From the NCBI GenBank assembly GCA_963665215.2, contig CAXXWW010000007.1, forward strand, positions 62,001-126,000: DNA of 64,000 bases. Reading direction: 5' to 3'. The stretch is from G963665215 sp963665215 (GTDB lineage Bacteria > Chloroflexota > Dehalococcoidia > Lucifugimonadales > CAUZJF01). The notes beneath the pieces are model-generated. The model was given only the letters and a program-made list of their open reading frames with translations, was not told where the DNA came from and ran no database searches. The translations under genes were made by a program, and so were the position numbers. Positions 25,595 to 35,017 of the stretch are shown here, in pieces (position 1 is the stretch's first letter; each line of letters begins with the position of its first letter).

Positions 25595-25801
25595 TCAACC
25601 CCAATTCCGCCGTCCAGGGATTCCTGTACTGACCAAAAGTCCGGCCGGCGTCTGTCCCCGGTGCCGACGGTGATAGCCATCTTTTCGTACCTCCTCGGAA
25701 TGTCCATATAGCTTTTCAGGATTTGCCGCGTATCGAGATTCCTCGATGGGCATTAATCTGATTACCGGCATCTCGGTCCCTGTACGTGGCATGAGGATCA
25801 T
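25595..25801 (-). CDS. possible small protein downstream of the glycosidase-like gene
   Basis: This 68-residue open frame starts 34 bp after the preceding stop codon and ends before the terminator at 25431-25470. The middle (RLMPIEESRYAANPEKLYGH) looks protein-like, while the end is rich in Arg and Gly. The family is not recognised and there is no clear ribosome site. It may be a chance frame. Confidence 0.22.
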   Translation of the reverse strand: MILMPRTGTEMPVIRLMPIEESRYAANPEKLYGHSEEVRKDGYHRRHRGQTPAGLLVSTGIPGRRNWG

Positions 25802-25834
25802 AGGCCAGCCCCCGATACGAAGCCCATTGAGGAC

Positions 25835-27355
25835 TTAACGGAACTGAAACGAGTACAGTTTGGTGTTCTTGAAATAGAACCGCAGCTTTATCGACTTGCC
25901 GGCAAGCCGGCTCAAGTCGGAGCTCCCGTTCCAGGCGACGACGTGGTCCACACCAGTCTTCGTGATCGGGTCGGCGTCTTCAAACTTGAACCCAGGGAGC
26001 TTTTTGTGGTTCGCCCTCACGATCTCGACCCGCACCTCCGAAGATCCTGGGCCCGCGGCTATCGGGGCCATGCTCGCGTTTATCTGCAGTTGCGACCCTG
26101 AGAAGCTGAACGGACGGGTCACCATCTGGCTGAAGGATTCAGGTCCCGTGAAGATTATCCGCTCGCCGGGCCTCCGTCGCTGTTCCTCTTCATTAGTATC
26201 CCTAACGACCCAGCCCTTCCCACTATCCAGGGAGACAAATCCGTCGAGACGGGACACCGCCAAGCCGATGCCCGTCGTGGCCTTGTCGCCCAGTTCCAGC
26301 GCGATTTGAGGTGAACGGCTGTTCGTCCCAATGTAGTAGGCGAGTATGCGGTCGCCGTGCACGACGACATCCTGGGCGTAGACGCTGCTGGAATCGAAGT
26401 CTTCGCGGGCCCCTCCACGGGGGATGAACGGCTCCCGGTAGTTTCGCTGGTAGTGGAACCCATCGCGGCTGAAGACGACCTCCGGATGGTGAGTCACGTT
26501 GGTGGTGCGAAAGATCCACAACATCCCTATGTAGACGCCCTCGTAGACCATGACCGGCATATTGTAAAACTCGGTGTCGGGAAAGTCGTCCTCGTCGGGC
26601 ACGAGGATGATCTCAGGCTCGGTCCAGTCGATCATGTCTGGGCTCTCGGCCCGGGCGATAATACGCTTGCCATAGGGCCCCAGCCAATGGACGCTGGTCT
26701 CAAGATGGGCCGCATAGGTCTCCCGAATCGGGTCCCAGCCCATAAAATGGTGGGGGCCCCAGCGGCCGATTTCCGGCGTATTGTCGATGATTGGATTGTT
26801 CTCGTAGGGAGTCCACTCAAGACCGTCCGGTGAATAGAACAGGTGCTTCTTCATCGGTATTTTCACGGAGTGCGATCCGATGACCGCCTTGTACCGCTTG
26901 GCAGGGTCAGTCTCGTGGAGGTCTTGGAACGCCGGGCTCGTCGGCAGGTTCTGCTCTTCGGGGAGGATGTTATTGTCTTTCGAGCCGTCGAACTCCACGA
27001 GCCCCAGCGACGGTCTCTCCCAATGGACGCCGTCGTAGGAGGTGGCCAGGCAATTCACGCTACGTTGGCTATCTATGACGAGGCCGGAGGCACCACCAAC
27101 CACAGGCTTGCCATCTTCCAAGCGCACCGTACTGGTGCTCCCCGAATACCACATCTTGAAGACCTGGTCGTTCTCGTCAAAAAGCACCTTGTTGGGTCTC
27201 AGGGTCGTCCCTTCCCAGGGTCGTTCCGGCAGCAGCACCGGGTTGGAGTAGGGCTTTACCGCGGGGTTCAACCCCTGCTTCGCATTGGTTAGGCTCTCGA
27301 TCAGGTAGTCATCGAAGAAAAGCTGCTTGGACGTTCCGATATTGACCATAGCCAT
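25835..27355 (-). CDS. glycosidase-like five-bladed beta-propeller protein
   Basis: This 506-residue protein begins with KQLFFDDYLIES, a signature of uncharacterised GH32/GH43/GH68-superfamily proteins common in Planctomycetes and Chloroflexi. Repeated propeller-type strands follow: FKMWYSGS, NCLATSYDGVHWERP, LFYSPDGLEWTPYE, IIARAESPDMIDWTEP and VVFSRDGFHYQRN. A beta-sandwich-like C-terminus completes it (VVAWNGSSDLSRLAGKSI). It probably recognises or cleaves a sugar polymer, but the catalytic acids cannot be assigned by eye. There is no signal peptide. GGGGGA precedes the start. It appears intact and is followed by a terminator. Confidence 0.7.
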   Translation of the reverse strand: MAMVNIGTSKQLFFDDYLIESLTNAKQGLNPAVKPYSNPVLLPERPWEGTTLRPNKVLFDENDQVFKMWYSGSTSTVRLEDGKPVVGGASGLVIDSQRSVNCLATSYDGVHWERPSLGLVEFDGSKDNNILPEEQNLPTSPAFQDLHETDPAKRYKAVIGSHSVKIPMKKHLFYSPDGLEWTPYENNPIIDNTPEIGRWGPHHFMGWDPIRETYAAHLETSVHWLGPYGKRIIARAESPDMIDWTEPEIILVPDEDDFPDTEFYNMPVMVYEGVYIGMLWIFRTTNVTHHPEVVFSRDGFHYQRNYREPFIPRGGAREDFDSSSVYAQDVVVHGDRILAYYIGTNSRSPQIALELGDKATTGIGLAVSRLDGFVSLDSGKGWVVRDTNEEEQRRRPGERIIFTGPESFSQMVTRPFSFSGSQLQINASMAPIAAGPGSSEVRVEIVRANHKKLPGFKFEDADPITKTGVDHVVAWNGSSDLSRLAGKSIKLRFYFKNTKLYSFQFR

Positions 27356-27501
27356 CGGCGTTCCCCCTTCTTATTTCGCTCTTTGCTTTGTGACTTTTTG
27401 TGCAGGCCAGCAGCGGGGCAAGGACCGTATCCTCATGCCAGCTTGGGCTCCCCCGACAGGATACAGGTTTTTGCCACCGCCCTTCCCCAGGCTACCCTCT
27501 T

Positions 27502-28017
27502 ATGGGCACTATCACCATCAATTGCGCCCTCCACGTCCTTAGAGGGGGCAAGGTGGTGTTCAACGAACCGAAGAGCGCCAAGGCGCGTCTCCAGGTGGCA
27601 ATGCCCCCGAGCCTGGCACTTGCTCTCACAGATCACTGCAAGAACATGGAACAGCTTCGGGGAGAGCTGGTGGACGACGGTCTCGTGTTCACGTGGTAAG
27701 ACGGACGCCCCATCCTCCCATCGACTGTGACCCACGCGTTCCGACGCATAGCCCGGCGGGTAGGACTGCACGGGGTCAGGCTTCACGACCTGCGCCATAC
27801 TCACGCTACCCTCATGTTGACGCAGGGCGCCCATCCCAAAATGATCAGCGAGCGCCTGGGGCATGCAAATATCGGAATAACGCTAGACGTCTACTCTCAC
27901 GTCATGCCTGGCATACAGCAGGCCGCCGCTGAGACCTTCGACAAAGCCATGGCAGATGCACTCCCTGTAAACGGTGCCGTTGACAATACTGAGGTTGCCC
28001 CGTTGACAAACGGTTGA
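27502..28017 (+). pseudogene. tyrosine recombinase remnant with in-frame stop, next to tRNA-Arg
   Basis: The frame encodes the middle and C-terminal catalytic part of a phage-type integrase. It shows ITINCALHVLRGGKVVFNEP and VAMPPSLALAL, then an in-frame TAA right after LVFTW. It resumes as STVTHAFRRIARRVGL, LHDLRHTHATLML, ERLGHANIGITLDVYSHV, which carries the R-H-x-x-R-H-Y set except for the first Arg domain. The N-terminal arm and core domains are absent. It lies 76 bp from the 3' end of tRNA-Arg, the classic site for integrases of this type. Confidence 0.8.
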
Positions 28018-28041
28018 CAATTGGCCTTTTTGGGCAAAAAC

Positions 28042-28070
28042 GGGGCTCACAGCGATTTGCCGTGAGCCCC
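28042..28070 (-). terminator. terminator of the tRNA-Arg transcript
   Basis: On the minus strand GGGGCTCAC, an 11-base loop and GTGAGCCCC form a perfect 9 bp stem followed by GTTTTTGCCC. It lies 23 bp past the tRNA 3' end, as expected for tRNA terminators. It separates the tRNA from the integrase remnant, so it may also be element-borne. Confidence 0.8.
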
Positions 28071-28093
28071 TTGGTTATGCGGTGGAAGCTGGC

Positions 28094-28165
28094 GCGCCCG
28101 GAGGGATTCGAACCCACGACCCTCGGTTCCGAAGACCGATGCTCTATCCGCTGAGCTACGGGCGC
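28094..28165 (-). tRNA. tRNA-Arg (anticodon TCG)
   Basis: The minus-strand sequence folds as a cloverleaf of 72 nt. The acceptor is GCGCCCG/CGGGCGC and the anticodon stem is TCGGT/ACCGA with loop CTTCGGA (anticodon TCG, codon CGA). The T-arm loop is TTCGAAT. One T-T mismatch is seen in the T-stem. No CCA end is encoded. The gene neighbours two decayed integrases, so it is a likely past attachment site. Confidence 0.93.
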
Positions 28166-28291
28166 GCGTCTATACAGCCGTGGACGGGTTAAGAGAGGAG
28201 GTGAGAAAACCCTAATAGACCATCGGTTTGGAAGTCACAGGCACGTCACGCCAGGCTCACATTCACATAACACCCGCGTCACAGTTGCTGC

Positions 28292-28335
28292 ACACCCTCC
28301 TGACGGAACGTGGCGAAGTGAAGGAGGGTGTTTTT
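28292..28335 (+). terminator. terminator-like hairpin before the second recombinase remnant
   Basis: ACACCCTCCT and AGGAGGGTGT pair perfectly across a 20-base loop, followed by TTTTATT. It ends 4 bp before the ATG of the recombinase remnant at 28339. It could therefore stop read-through from the left or act as an attenuator that also carries the AGGAGG ribosome site. Confidence 0.65.
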
Positions 28336-28338
28336 ATT

Positions 28339-29395
28339 ATGGTATTGAGAAAAGTTCGCTGGGAAACCATGGTCAAGAACAACATACGGGTCTCCAAACT
28401 AGCCGAACACTATCTTATCACGTGCCGCTTGGAGGGCAAAACGGCTTCGACCCTGCGCGGCTACGAAGAGAAGCTGGGACGGTTCGTGCGGTGATCCGAC
28501 GGTACCCGCCTGGGGGATTTCTCCGTGGAGCTGGCCAAAGAGTACATCTCCTGCCTGCAGTCGGCGCCCAAGTACGACGGCCAACCGGATCGGGTCTCAG
28601 AGAGTCAACACACGTCAGCCGCCAAGGTGCGAAATCACGTAAGGGTCCTCAGGGGCTCTGCGACCTGGCTGCAACGTGAGGCCTTTACGGATGACAACGT
28701 TCTGGCTCAGCTCAAGGTCCCACAGGCAGCGGCAAAGATGCTCCAGACGCTCTCCGACGAGGAGATCGGCAAGCTCTTTGGTGCGCTGGACCAAGACAAG
28801 TCAGCGGGATGCCGGAATGCGGCCATTCTGCTCCTGTTCCTCGACACTGGACTCCGATGCTCAGACCTCCTGAACCTCCCGCCGAAGACCTTCATATAGA
28901 GTAGCAGTGGCTCAAGGTAATGGGCAAGGGGAGAAGGACAGGGTGGTTCCCTTCGGCGGCCGGGCGGCGAAGCTGCTTCAGAGGTACCTTTACTACTTCC
29001 GCGCGGAGCCGGTGATCGTGGACCGGTTCTTCCTGTGCCTCGACGGAACCTCGATGTCGGAGAACACCATTAAGCTAATATTCGCGCGACTGGCCAAAAA
29101 GGCGGGGGTGCCCAGGCTGCACATCCACCTGCTGCGGCACACCTTCGCCACCCGCTACCTTATGAACGGGGGAGATGCCTTCTCGCTACAGAGGATCCTG
29201 GGGCACTCGACGCTGGAGATGACGCGGAGGTACGTGGACACGGTGGCGATGGAGGCGCCTCCGACGTGGATATCGGTGGAGAGCACCTGCGCTGGTAGGA
29301 TCGACGGCTCAAGGGTAAAGACGACGGAATTGACGACGAACCACCAGGACGCTGAGACGCCCTCTTGCATCACCCTGCCGGCGGTACCCCGATGA
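28339..29395 (+). pseudogene. XerC/D-type tyrosine recombinase, broken by a nonsense codon and frameshifts
   Basis: The N-terminal core-binding domain (VSKLAEHYLITCRLEGKTA) is interrupted by an in-frame TGA at 28492-28494. The same frame continues with DFSVELAKEYISCLQ and the catalytic LLFLDTGLRCSDLLNL. After 28899 two small frameshifts are needed to reach GEKDRVVPFGG, then HIHLLRHTFATRYLMNGG and LGHSTLEMTRRYV with the tyrosine. All catalytic residues can be traced, so this is a recently inactivated recombinase. It is the second integrase remnant within 2 kb of tRNA-Arg. Confidence 0.85.
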
Positions 29396-29658
29396 ACACC
29401 ACGCGCTCCCGGAGTCAGGCATTCCACCACCGGCTGAATTGTCGGCTACATCTTTGAGGAGCAAGGACCATGAGGTTGATCCGGTAACCTTCGTTCGCCG
29501 CATGTCGTTGGAGACTCTCGAGACAGCTCCCATTCGGGGACTCGATTAAAGGCTAAGCCGGGTGTCGGCCAGGGCGAACTCGACAGGGTGAAGGGACTGC
29601 CCGACGCCTTCTGGCTCATCCCAATGAAGTAGACGTACCGACCATCACTTCGTATTCG

Positions 29659-30027
29659 TCACCGTTTCCGGGTCCGCTTCTTCGGCTGTTTCGGGGGCAT
29701 CTCGGAGGCCCAGCTCAAGGACCGGCTCACCCAGTCGCGGGCTTTGTCAGACTCCTCGCGCCACGAGTTCGGCATCGTGACGTACTCGGCCATGGGCCTG
29801 CCGTGCACGGGCTCGAAGTGCGACGCGCCCGGCTCTTTCAGGAGCTCGGCCCGGTCCGCCTCCGCCAGGCGGACGAAGACGTCGGCGCCGAACACGCCGA
29901 CGAACATGTTCCCGTTCACGAAGCCGGAGATGTTGCCGAACATCGGGCGGACCGTGATACCGCGGTCGTCCGGAAGGATCGACCGGAAGTAGGCTTTCGT
30001 ATCTTCGTCCGGGCGGGGCATGGGCAC
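29659..30027 (-). CDS. TfoX/Sxy N-terminal domain protein
   Basis: This 122-residue protein matches the single-domain TfoX_N family: ITVRPMFGNISGFVNGNMF, GVFGADVFVRLAEADR, FEPVHGRPMAEYVTMP and then WVSRSLSWASEMPPK. Full-length TfoX/Sxy controls competence in gammaproteobacteria. Stand-alone N-terminal domains are widespread and of unknown role. I chose the GTG at 30027 because AGGAGGAGC is well spaced before it. The ATG at 30021 is the alternative. Confidence 0.8.
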   Translation of the reverse strand: MPMPRPDEDTKAYFRSILPDDRGITVRPMFGNISGFVNGNMFVGVFGADVFVRLAEADRAELLKEPGASHFEPVHGRPMAEYVTMPNSWREESDKARDWVSRSLSWASEMPPKQPKKRTRKR

Positions 30028-30296
30028 GATAGCTCCTCCTGTCGAGACGTCAGAACGCACATAATGGCTCTATTCTTCTGTATGGGACAGAGTGCCGGCA
30101 GCTGGGGTTTGTAGCGACCCCTGGCGTTCCGCACTCTACGCCCGTGGAGGCGAAGCCGCGGCCGCCTGAATCTCCAGCCCCACTAGATGCCCCCCCCCTG
30201 CCGTAAGCCCCGATGAAGAGGGCTCGGCAATGCAACTGGCGTTTTTGCGAGGGGACGCCTAAGGTGACCAACTGCGAGAATGTGCTGAAGTGCTGG

Positions 30297-30368
30297 GTGA
30301 GCGAGGGGATTCGAACCCCCGATCTCCAGGGCCACAACCTGGCGCCTTAACCACTAGGCCACGCTCAC
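30297..30368 (-). tRNA. tRNA-His (anticodon GTG)
   Basis: The minus-strand cloverleaf has acceptor GTGAGCG/CGCTCAC, anticodon stem CCAGG/CCTGG with loop TTGTGGC, and T-arm GGGGG TTCGAAT CCCCT. An extra G immediately 5' and a C at position 73 match the G-1:C73 pair required of tRNA-His. No CCA is encoded. Confidence 0.95.
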
Positions 30369-30511
30369 CATGTGGCAACCCGGATTCTAGCATCGAGGCT
30401 GGCAGGGGTCAATGCGGGAGCGCGCAAGGTGGATGTGGATGCAAGACCGGAAGCGGCCCCGGACTTGGGGGGGGTCCGGTAAGGCCGTGGCGGGCTCGGC
30501 GCGAAACCCCG

Positions 30512-30814
30512 TTACCCGGCATTCTCGGTTGAGGGCTCAGACGTGAGGGACGCCAGCAGGTTGGAGACCAGGATGTCCTTTTTGGTGTGGTGGCGAAGGG
30601 GCAGATCAGGGTCCACGCGGTACTGATTCCTGCGCCCCATCTTGCGGCGCTCGATGTATCCGGCCTCCTCCAGGTCGGATATGATCTTGTGGGTCGTCCG
30701 CTCTGTTACCCCCACGTGGTTGGCGATCTCCCGCGCGGTGTGACTCGGGTTGTGGAAGATATAGCTGAGCACCAGCCCGTGGTTTGTGATGAAGGTCCAC
30801 CCTGTGGTCGTCAT
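30512..30814 (-). CDS. winged-helix transcriptional regulator (MarR/ArsR-like)
   Basis: This 100-residue protein has a clear winged helix: LVLSYIFHNPSHTAREIANH, VGVTERTTHKIISDLEEAGY, then the wing IERRKMGRRNQYRV. The C-terminus is short and polar. No metal or ligand motif is seen. The ATG at 30814 fits the domain start, while the frame could extend to 30859. It lies just past the pepA stop codon on the same strand. Target genes are unknown. Confidence 0.7.
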   Translation of the reverse strand: MTTTGWTFITNHGLVLSYIFHNPSHTAREIANHVGVTERTTHKIISDLEEAGYIERRKMGRRNQYRVDPDLPLRHHTKKDILVSNLLASLTSEPSTENAG

Positions 30815-30931
30815 TACAGGCGCATTGACCTCGACGAAAATTCGGTTGGATGGTACCACAAGCCAACCGGCTATTCAATTTGGGCTGCAGTGGCGGCTAA
30901 CCTCGTGACTCCTGCGGCGCTGGGGGGCGGT

Positions 30932-32440
30932 CTACCGGGAGTTGGCTAGATTCAACACCAGCCTGACCAGGGCCCTCACCGGTACGCCGGTTGCCCCTTT
31001 CGGCACGTAGCCCCTGGTGCTGTCCGCCCTGGCCGTCGCGGCGATGTCCAGATGCACCCACGAGGCGCCGTCGGCGAACTCGCCGATGATCTGCGCTCCA
31101 GTTATAGAGCCGGCGGCGCGACCCCCCGTGTTCTTGATATCAGCCACATCGCTCTTGAACTGCTCCTTGTACTCCTCGAGGAGCGGCATCTGCCAGATTC
31201 GGTCCCCTACCTGGTTTCCCGCCTCAACCACCTGGTCGATGAGCTGCTGGTCGTTGCCGAATGCCCCGGTGCACAGCTTGCCCAGGGCGATCGACATGGC
31301 GCCGGTCAGGGTTGCCACGTCGACGAGCCGGTCCAGCCCCAGCGACCGCGCATAGGCCAGTGCGTCGGCCAGGACCAGTCTTCCCTCCGCATCCGTGTTG
31401 TCGATCTCGATGGTCTTACCGCTCATGGTCTTCACGATGTCGCCGGGCCGCTGGGCCTTGCCTCCGGGCATGTTCTCCGTGGCCGGCACCACAGCCGTCA
31501 CGTTGATTTTCGGCTTTAACCGGTTGATGGCTATCATCGCGCAAATGACGGACGCTCCCCCAGCCATGTCGCCCTTCATCGCACCCATATTTGCCGAGGG
31601 CTTGATGGAGATTCCGCCGCTATCGAAGGTGATGCCTTTACCCAGCAGTCCCAGGCTATTGGACGGGTCATCCGGGTCACCCACGTAGCGCAGGACGATG
31701 AGCTTCGGCGGCTCCTCGCTCCCCTGGGCCACTCCCAGCAGAGCGCCCATACCAAATTCGGCCATCTGAGGCCGCTCCAAGACTTCGAGAGCCAGGTCCC
31801 CCTCCCTCGCCACCTCCAGGGCGACCTCCGCCATCCGAGTCGGCGTCATGTAGTTTGCCGGCTCGCTGCACATACTCCGGCAACGGTTGGTTGCCTCCCC
31901 CAGTAGTGTGCCTTCGGCGGCACCGTCCCGCAGCGCCTCGAGCTTGGCCAGATCGGACTCAATAATCGTCAGCTCCTTGATATTGCGGGCGTCCTCATTG
32001 TTGGACTTGTACTTGTCGAACCGGTATAGACCAAGGACGCTCCCTTCCGCGATGGCCTGACCCGACGCCCTCGCGTCCATTCCGCCGACGCCGGCACCGT
32101 GTGCGATGGTGGCAACCCGCTCGACTCCCAGCCTCCGCAGATAACGGCATGCCACACCCGACACCGTGCGGACCCTTTCGGCGCCAAAGTCCTCCACCTT
32201 CCCCAAGCCGGCCACAAGCACCCTGTCCGGGGCCATCATCCCCAAAGTGTGGACCAGAGTCATCTCATTTTTTTTGCCCTTGGTCTCCCCATCGTCGATG
32301 AGCTTGGATATCGCGCCATTCAGAGCGCGGTCCACCGCCCCCGTCGCGCCGCCGGGGCTGGTCACCCCTTGGAACAGGTTGACGATTATCGCCCCCATGG
32401 CCTGCTCCGTTATGTCGCCGGAATCCACCCTGATCTCCAT
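30932..32440 (-). CDS. pepA: leucyl aminopeptidase, M17 family
   Basis: This 502-residue cytosolic aminopeptidase removes N-terminal residues from peptides using two metal ions. The C-terminal catalytic domain carries all landmarks: LGKGITFDSGGISIKPS, MKGDMAGGA, NMPGGKAQRPGD and the family signature NTDAEGRLVLADAL. The N-terminal third is the usual more variable macro-like domain. GGAGGG precedes the start. Length is as expected for PepA and the gene is intact. Confidence 0.95.
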   Translation of the reverse strand: MEIRVDSGDITEQAMGAIIVNLFQGVTSPGGATGAVDRALNGAISKLIDDGETKGKKNEMTLVHTLGMMAPDRVLVAGLGKVEDFGAERVRTVSGVACRYLRRLGVERVATIAHGAGVGGMDARASGQAIAEGSVLGLYRFDKYKSNNEDARNIKELTIIESDLAKLEALRDGAAEGTLLGEATNRCRSMCSEPANYMTPTRMAEVALEVAREGDLALEVLERPQMAEFGMGALLGVAQGSEEPPKLIVLRYVGDPDDPSNSLGLLGKGITFDSGGISIKPSANMGAMKGDMAGGASVICAMIAINRLKPKINVTAVVPATENMPGGKAQRPGDIVKTMSGKTIEIDNTDAEGRLVLADALAYARSLGLDRLVDVATLTGAMSIALGKLCTGAFGNDQQLIDQVVEAGNQVGDRIWQMPLLEEYKEQFKSDVADIKNTGGRAAGSITGAQIIGEFADGASWVHLDIAATARADSTRGYVPKGATGVPVRALVRLVLNLANSR

Positions 32441-32980
32441 TGGCCCTCCTGGAAGTGGTTAGGCTGTGTTGATTTCCTACTGTTCCGTCTCACCCACCCC
32501 TGGGTGTGTGGTGAGATTAAGTTTAACTACTTGCGGGCTGTTTCCGTCAGTGCCGAAGGACCTAGCCGTAGGCCCCTCGCCGAACACGGAGAGGGGGAAA
32601 GAACGGCAGGCTCTAGCGCCGCGTCGCGGGCCTCCCCAGTGATTGGATTCAGCGTATGACTCAGGATTGACTGCCGTCAAGTCTTCCTCCGGCGTGTCAG
32701 GGCCTTTGCCCCACACGGCGTCCCATCGGCCCCCCGATTCCGGCATCAGCACCCTAACAGTCGGCAACTGTCGAGTCAATCGAACGCGCTTACCGCGTCG
32801 CGAGGCAGTCCCCGACGGTCCCGGCGCACCATGAGGCTCTGCTATAATTCCCGCGACCGTCTGGGACGAAGGGGGGCGTTCATTGACGACAGCAGAAGCC
32901 CCTAGGGCCCACCGCCGAACTTGAGAAAGACACATCATTGAGCCTCGCGCTCGACGATTCACCCGCAGAAGGAGGGCACG
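32441..32980. other. 540 bp divergent intergenic region
   Basis: No convincing gene is seen between pepA (leftward) and the aminotransferase (rightward). A good -10 hexamer TATAAT lies at 32843-32848, about 130 bp before the aminotransferase start, but its -35 region is poor. The long frame antisense to the aminotransferase that reaches into this gap is a shadow. Confidence 0.4.
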
Positions 32981-34267
32981 GTGCCTGGAAGAGCAAGAAT
33001 GACCGAAGAGTTGGAGGCGATCGAGAAGTCGAGAAGATACCTCCCCGGCGGCAGCACCGGCAACGTCTCCTTTGACGTGGTAATCCGACAGGGACGGGGC
33101 TCCCGGGTCTGGGACCTGAGCGGGAACGAGTATGTGGACTACCTGCTGGGTTCGGGGCCCATGCTCATCGGCCATTCTCACCCAGAAGTAGTCGCCGCGG
33201 TCACTGAGCAGGTGGAGCTGGGCACGACCTTCTTTGCCCTCAGCGAGCCCGCGATCCGCCTGGCAGAGGAGATAGTACGCGCGGTCCCCTGCGCCGAGAA
33301 GGTGAGGTTCCTCAGCAGCGGGACTGAGGCGACCCTGTACGCGATGAGGCTGGCCAGGGCTTACCGTAAACGCGACAAGATCCTCAAGTTCGAGGGCGGG
33401 TTCCACGGCATGAACGACTACGCCCTGATGAGCATGGCGCCCGCCCAGCCCCCGGATTTTCCGCTGGCCGCACCCGACTCTGCCGGAATACCCGAATCTG
33501 TCCGGGCCGAGATGCTCGTCGCCCCATTCAATGACATCGATGCCACTACCGCCATCATCGAGCAGCACCACGATGAGCTTGCGGGCGTGATAGTCGAGCC
33601 ATTTCAGCGTGTTATCCCTCCAGTCCCCGGGTTTCTGAAGGGCCTGCGCGAGGTCACACGGCGGTACGAGATGCCGCTGATATTCGATGAAATCGTTACC
33701 GGGTTCCGTTTCGCCTACGGGGGGGCTCAGGAATACTACCAGGTCACCCCAGACCTGTGCACCCTGGGCAAGGCCGTGGCGGGCGGGTTTCCCCTGGCGG
33801 TGGTGGCAGGCAGCGAGGAGATAATGGACCTCTTCGACCCGGACAAGGCGCAGGCCGGAGAGCAGTTACCACAGATCGGCACGCTCAGCGGCAATCCGGT
33901 CGCCGCCGCGGCGGGACTGGCCACTCTGAGTGTCCTCAGGCGCGAGGGAACATACGACCGGTTGTTCGCCACGGGCCAGCGGATTAAAGATGCACTTCAG
34001 CGATTGCTGAACGAGGCTGAGGTGCCAGCCCAAGTTGTTGGAGAGGCGCCGCTGTTTGACATATATTTCGTCGAGGGTGAGGTCACCGACTATCGCAGCA
34101 CCCTGGCCAGCGACAAGCCCAAGCTAGCGCGCTTCAATCGCCTCTTGCTGCAGCGGGGCGTGTTCAAAGGCGATACCAAGTACTACGTCTCCACAGCACA
34201 CGACGACGACGACGTGGAGCTCACGCTTGCCGCCTTCGCATCGGCCATTGAGGAGCTGGGCAGGTAG
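32981..34267 (+). CDS. class III aminotransferase, glutamate-1-semialdehyde aminomutase-like
   Basis: This 428-residue PLP enzyme has the fold and motifs of the HemL-like group: LGSGPMLIGHSHPEV, FLSSGTEATLYAMRLARA (phosphate site), FEGGFHGMNDYAL, LIFDEIVTGFRFAYGG (Asp236 to the ring nitrogen) and TLGKAVAGGFPLAV with the Schiff-base Lys264. HemL itself makes 5-aminolevulinate. This protein ends less like HemL (DFIYFV-type segment replaced) and lies outside any haem gene cluster, so another amino substrate is equally possible. The GTG start at 32981 has GGAGG upstream. An ATG at 32999 is the alternative. Confidence 0.85.
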   Translation: MPGRARMTEELEAIEKSRRYLPGGSTGNVSFDVVIRQGRGSRVWDLSGNEYVDYLLGSGPMLIGHSHPEVVAAVTEQVELGTTFFALSEPAIRLAEEIVRAVPCAEKVRFLSSGTEATLYAMRLARAYRKRDKILKFEGGFHGMNDYALMSMAPAQPPDFPLAAPDSAGIPESVRAEMLVAPFNDIDATTAIIEQHHDELAGVIVEPFQRVIPPVPGFLKGLREVTRRYEMPLIFDEIVTGFRFAYGGAQEYYQVTPDLCTLGKAVAGGFPLAVVAGSEEIMDLFDPDKAQAGEQLPQIGTLSGNPVAAAAGLATLSVLRREGTYDRLFATGQRIKDALQRLLNEAEVPAQVVGEAPLFDIYFVEGEVTDYRSTLASDKPKLARFNRLLLQRGVFKGDTKYYVSTAHDDDDVELTLAAFASAIEELGR

Positions 34268-34601
34268 CGCTCCCACGGGCAGCGCAAAGACCGCAGAATG
34301 CCAGGGTCGTACAAGGGAGGAGGACTGAATTGTGTACAACCCCTGTCCAAAGTCCTGGATCGATGGCACACCGCATTATCTCATCCCCGACAGTGCAGAA
34401 AGTGTGGTCCCCGGCCACCGTTCCTGATGTGAGCAACGGTGGCCGCAGTGTGACGGATTATCGTCGCCACCAACCCAGGCGTCTGTGCAGAATCGGCTAG
34501 ATGCCTGTGCCTTTCGGTACGATTTGCGACAGGTATGGCTCAAATATCCAGGCTTGACGGCAGAGTTTCCCCGTTGCTGTTAATAAAGAACAAAATTTCC
34601 C
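34268..34601. other. gap without recognisable gene
   Basis: No supported gene is seen. A weak stem (AGCGCT/AGCGC, near 34264-34281) follows the aminotransferase stop codon but has no U-run. The gap leads to the promoter at 34602. Confidence 0.4.
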
Positions 34602-34630
34602 TTGACAAATCGATGGTTTCGCCATATGGT
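34602..34630 (+). promoter_or_regulatory. sigma70-type promoter
   Basis: A perfect TTGACA (34602-34607) is separated by exactly 17 bp from TATGGT (34625-34630). It points toward the MBL-fold gene, whose start codon is about 390 nt downstream, so the message would carry a very long leader. Confidence 0.7.
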
Positions 34631-34636
34631 TCTGGT

Positions 34637-34887
34637 GAGGGGGCTCAAACACGGCCACCCCGCACTGGTCCGGGACCCGGGGAGCCGGCGCAGCGCGCTT
34701 CTCCGGAAGCTGGAGGCGCCAATCCGGATTGGGGTGGCCTGGCGATCGCAAGGTAGCCGGTCCCGTTGGTCCTCGGCGCAAGTTGGACCGCGTCTGACAC
34801 CTGGCTCGGGTGCGGGCGCGCACTTCTGTTACCCGACCCCGATTCCCCGAAAGGTCTGGTCTTGCTCGAAGAGGAAACGGGGTTTTT
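34637..34887 (+). ncRNA. candidate structured leader ending in an intrinsic terminator
   Basis: The ~250 nt after the promoter are GC-rich and contain several self-complementary stretches, such as CCGGGACCCGG at 34671-34681. They end in ACCCCG ... CGGGGTTTTT (34836-34887), a terminator-like stem with a run of five T. The stem has a loop of about 35 nt. This layout of promoter, structured RNA, terminator and then gene is that of a riboswitch-like attenuator or a small RNA. I recognise no known riboswitch consensus. Confidence 0.4.
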
Positions 34888-35017
34888 GGAGTCGTTCACT
34901 TCCTCGCTTTTGGTCAAGTTGCGCCATTTGAGGGAATGCCGCGCGTCAAATCAGACCCCTCAGGACCTGCAAGTTTGGCTCGCATCCGCACAGTTAACAA
35001 CCCAGGGAGGTGACCCA

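Noticed and set aside
32477..33571. 364-codon open frame antisense to the aminotransferase
   Set aside because: It lies opposite a clearly conserved gene and has no recognisable domain. High-GC third positions create such frames.
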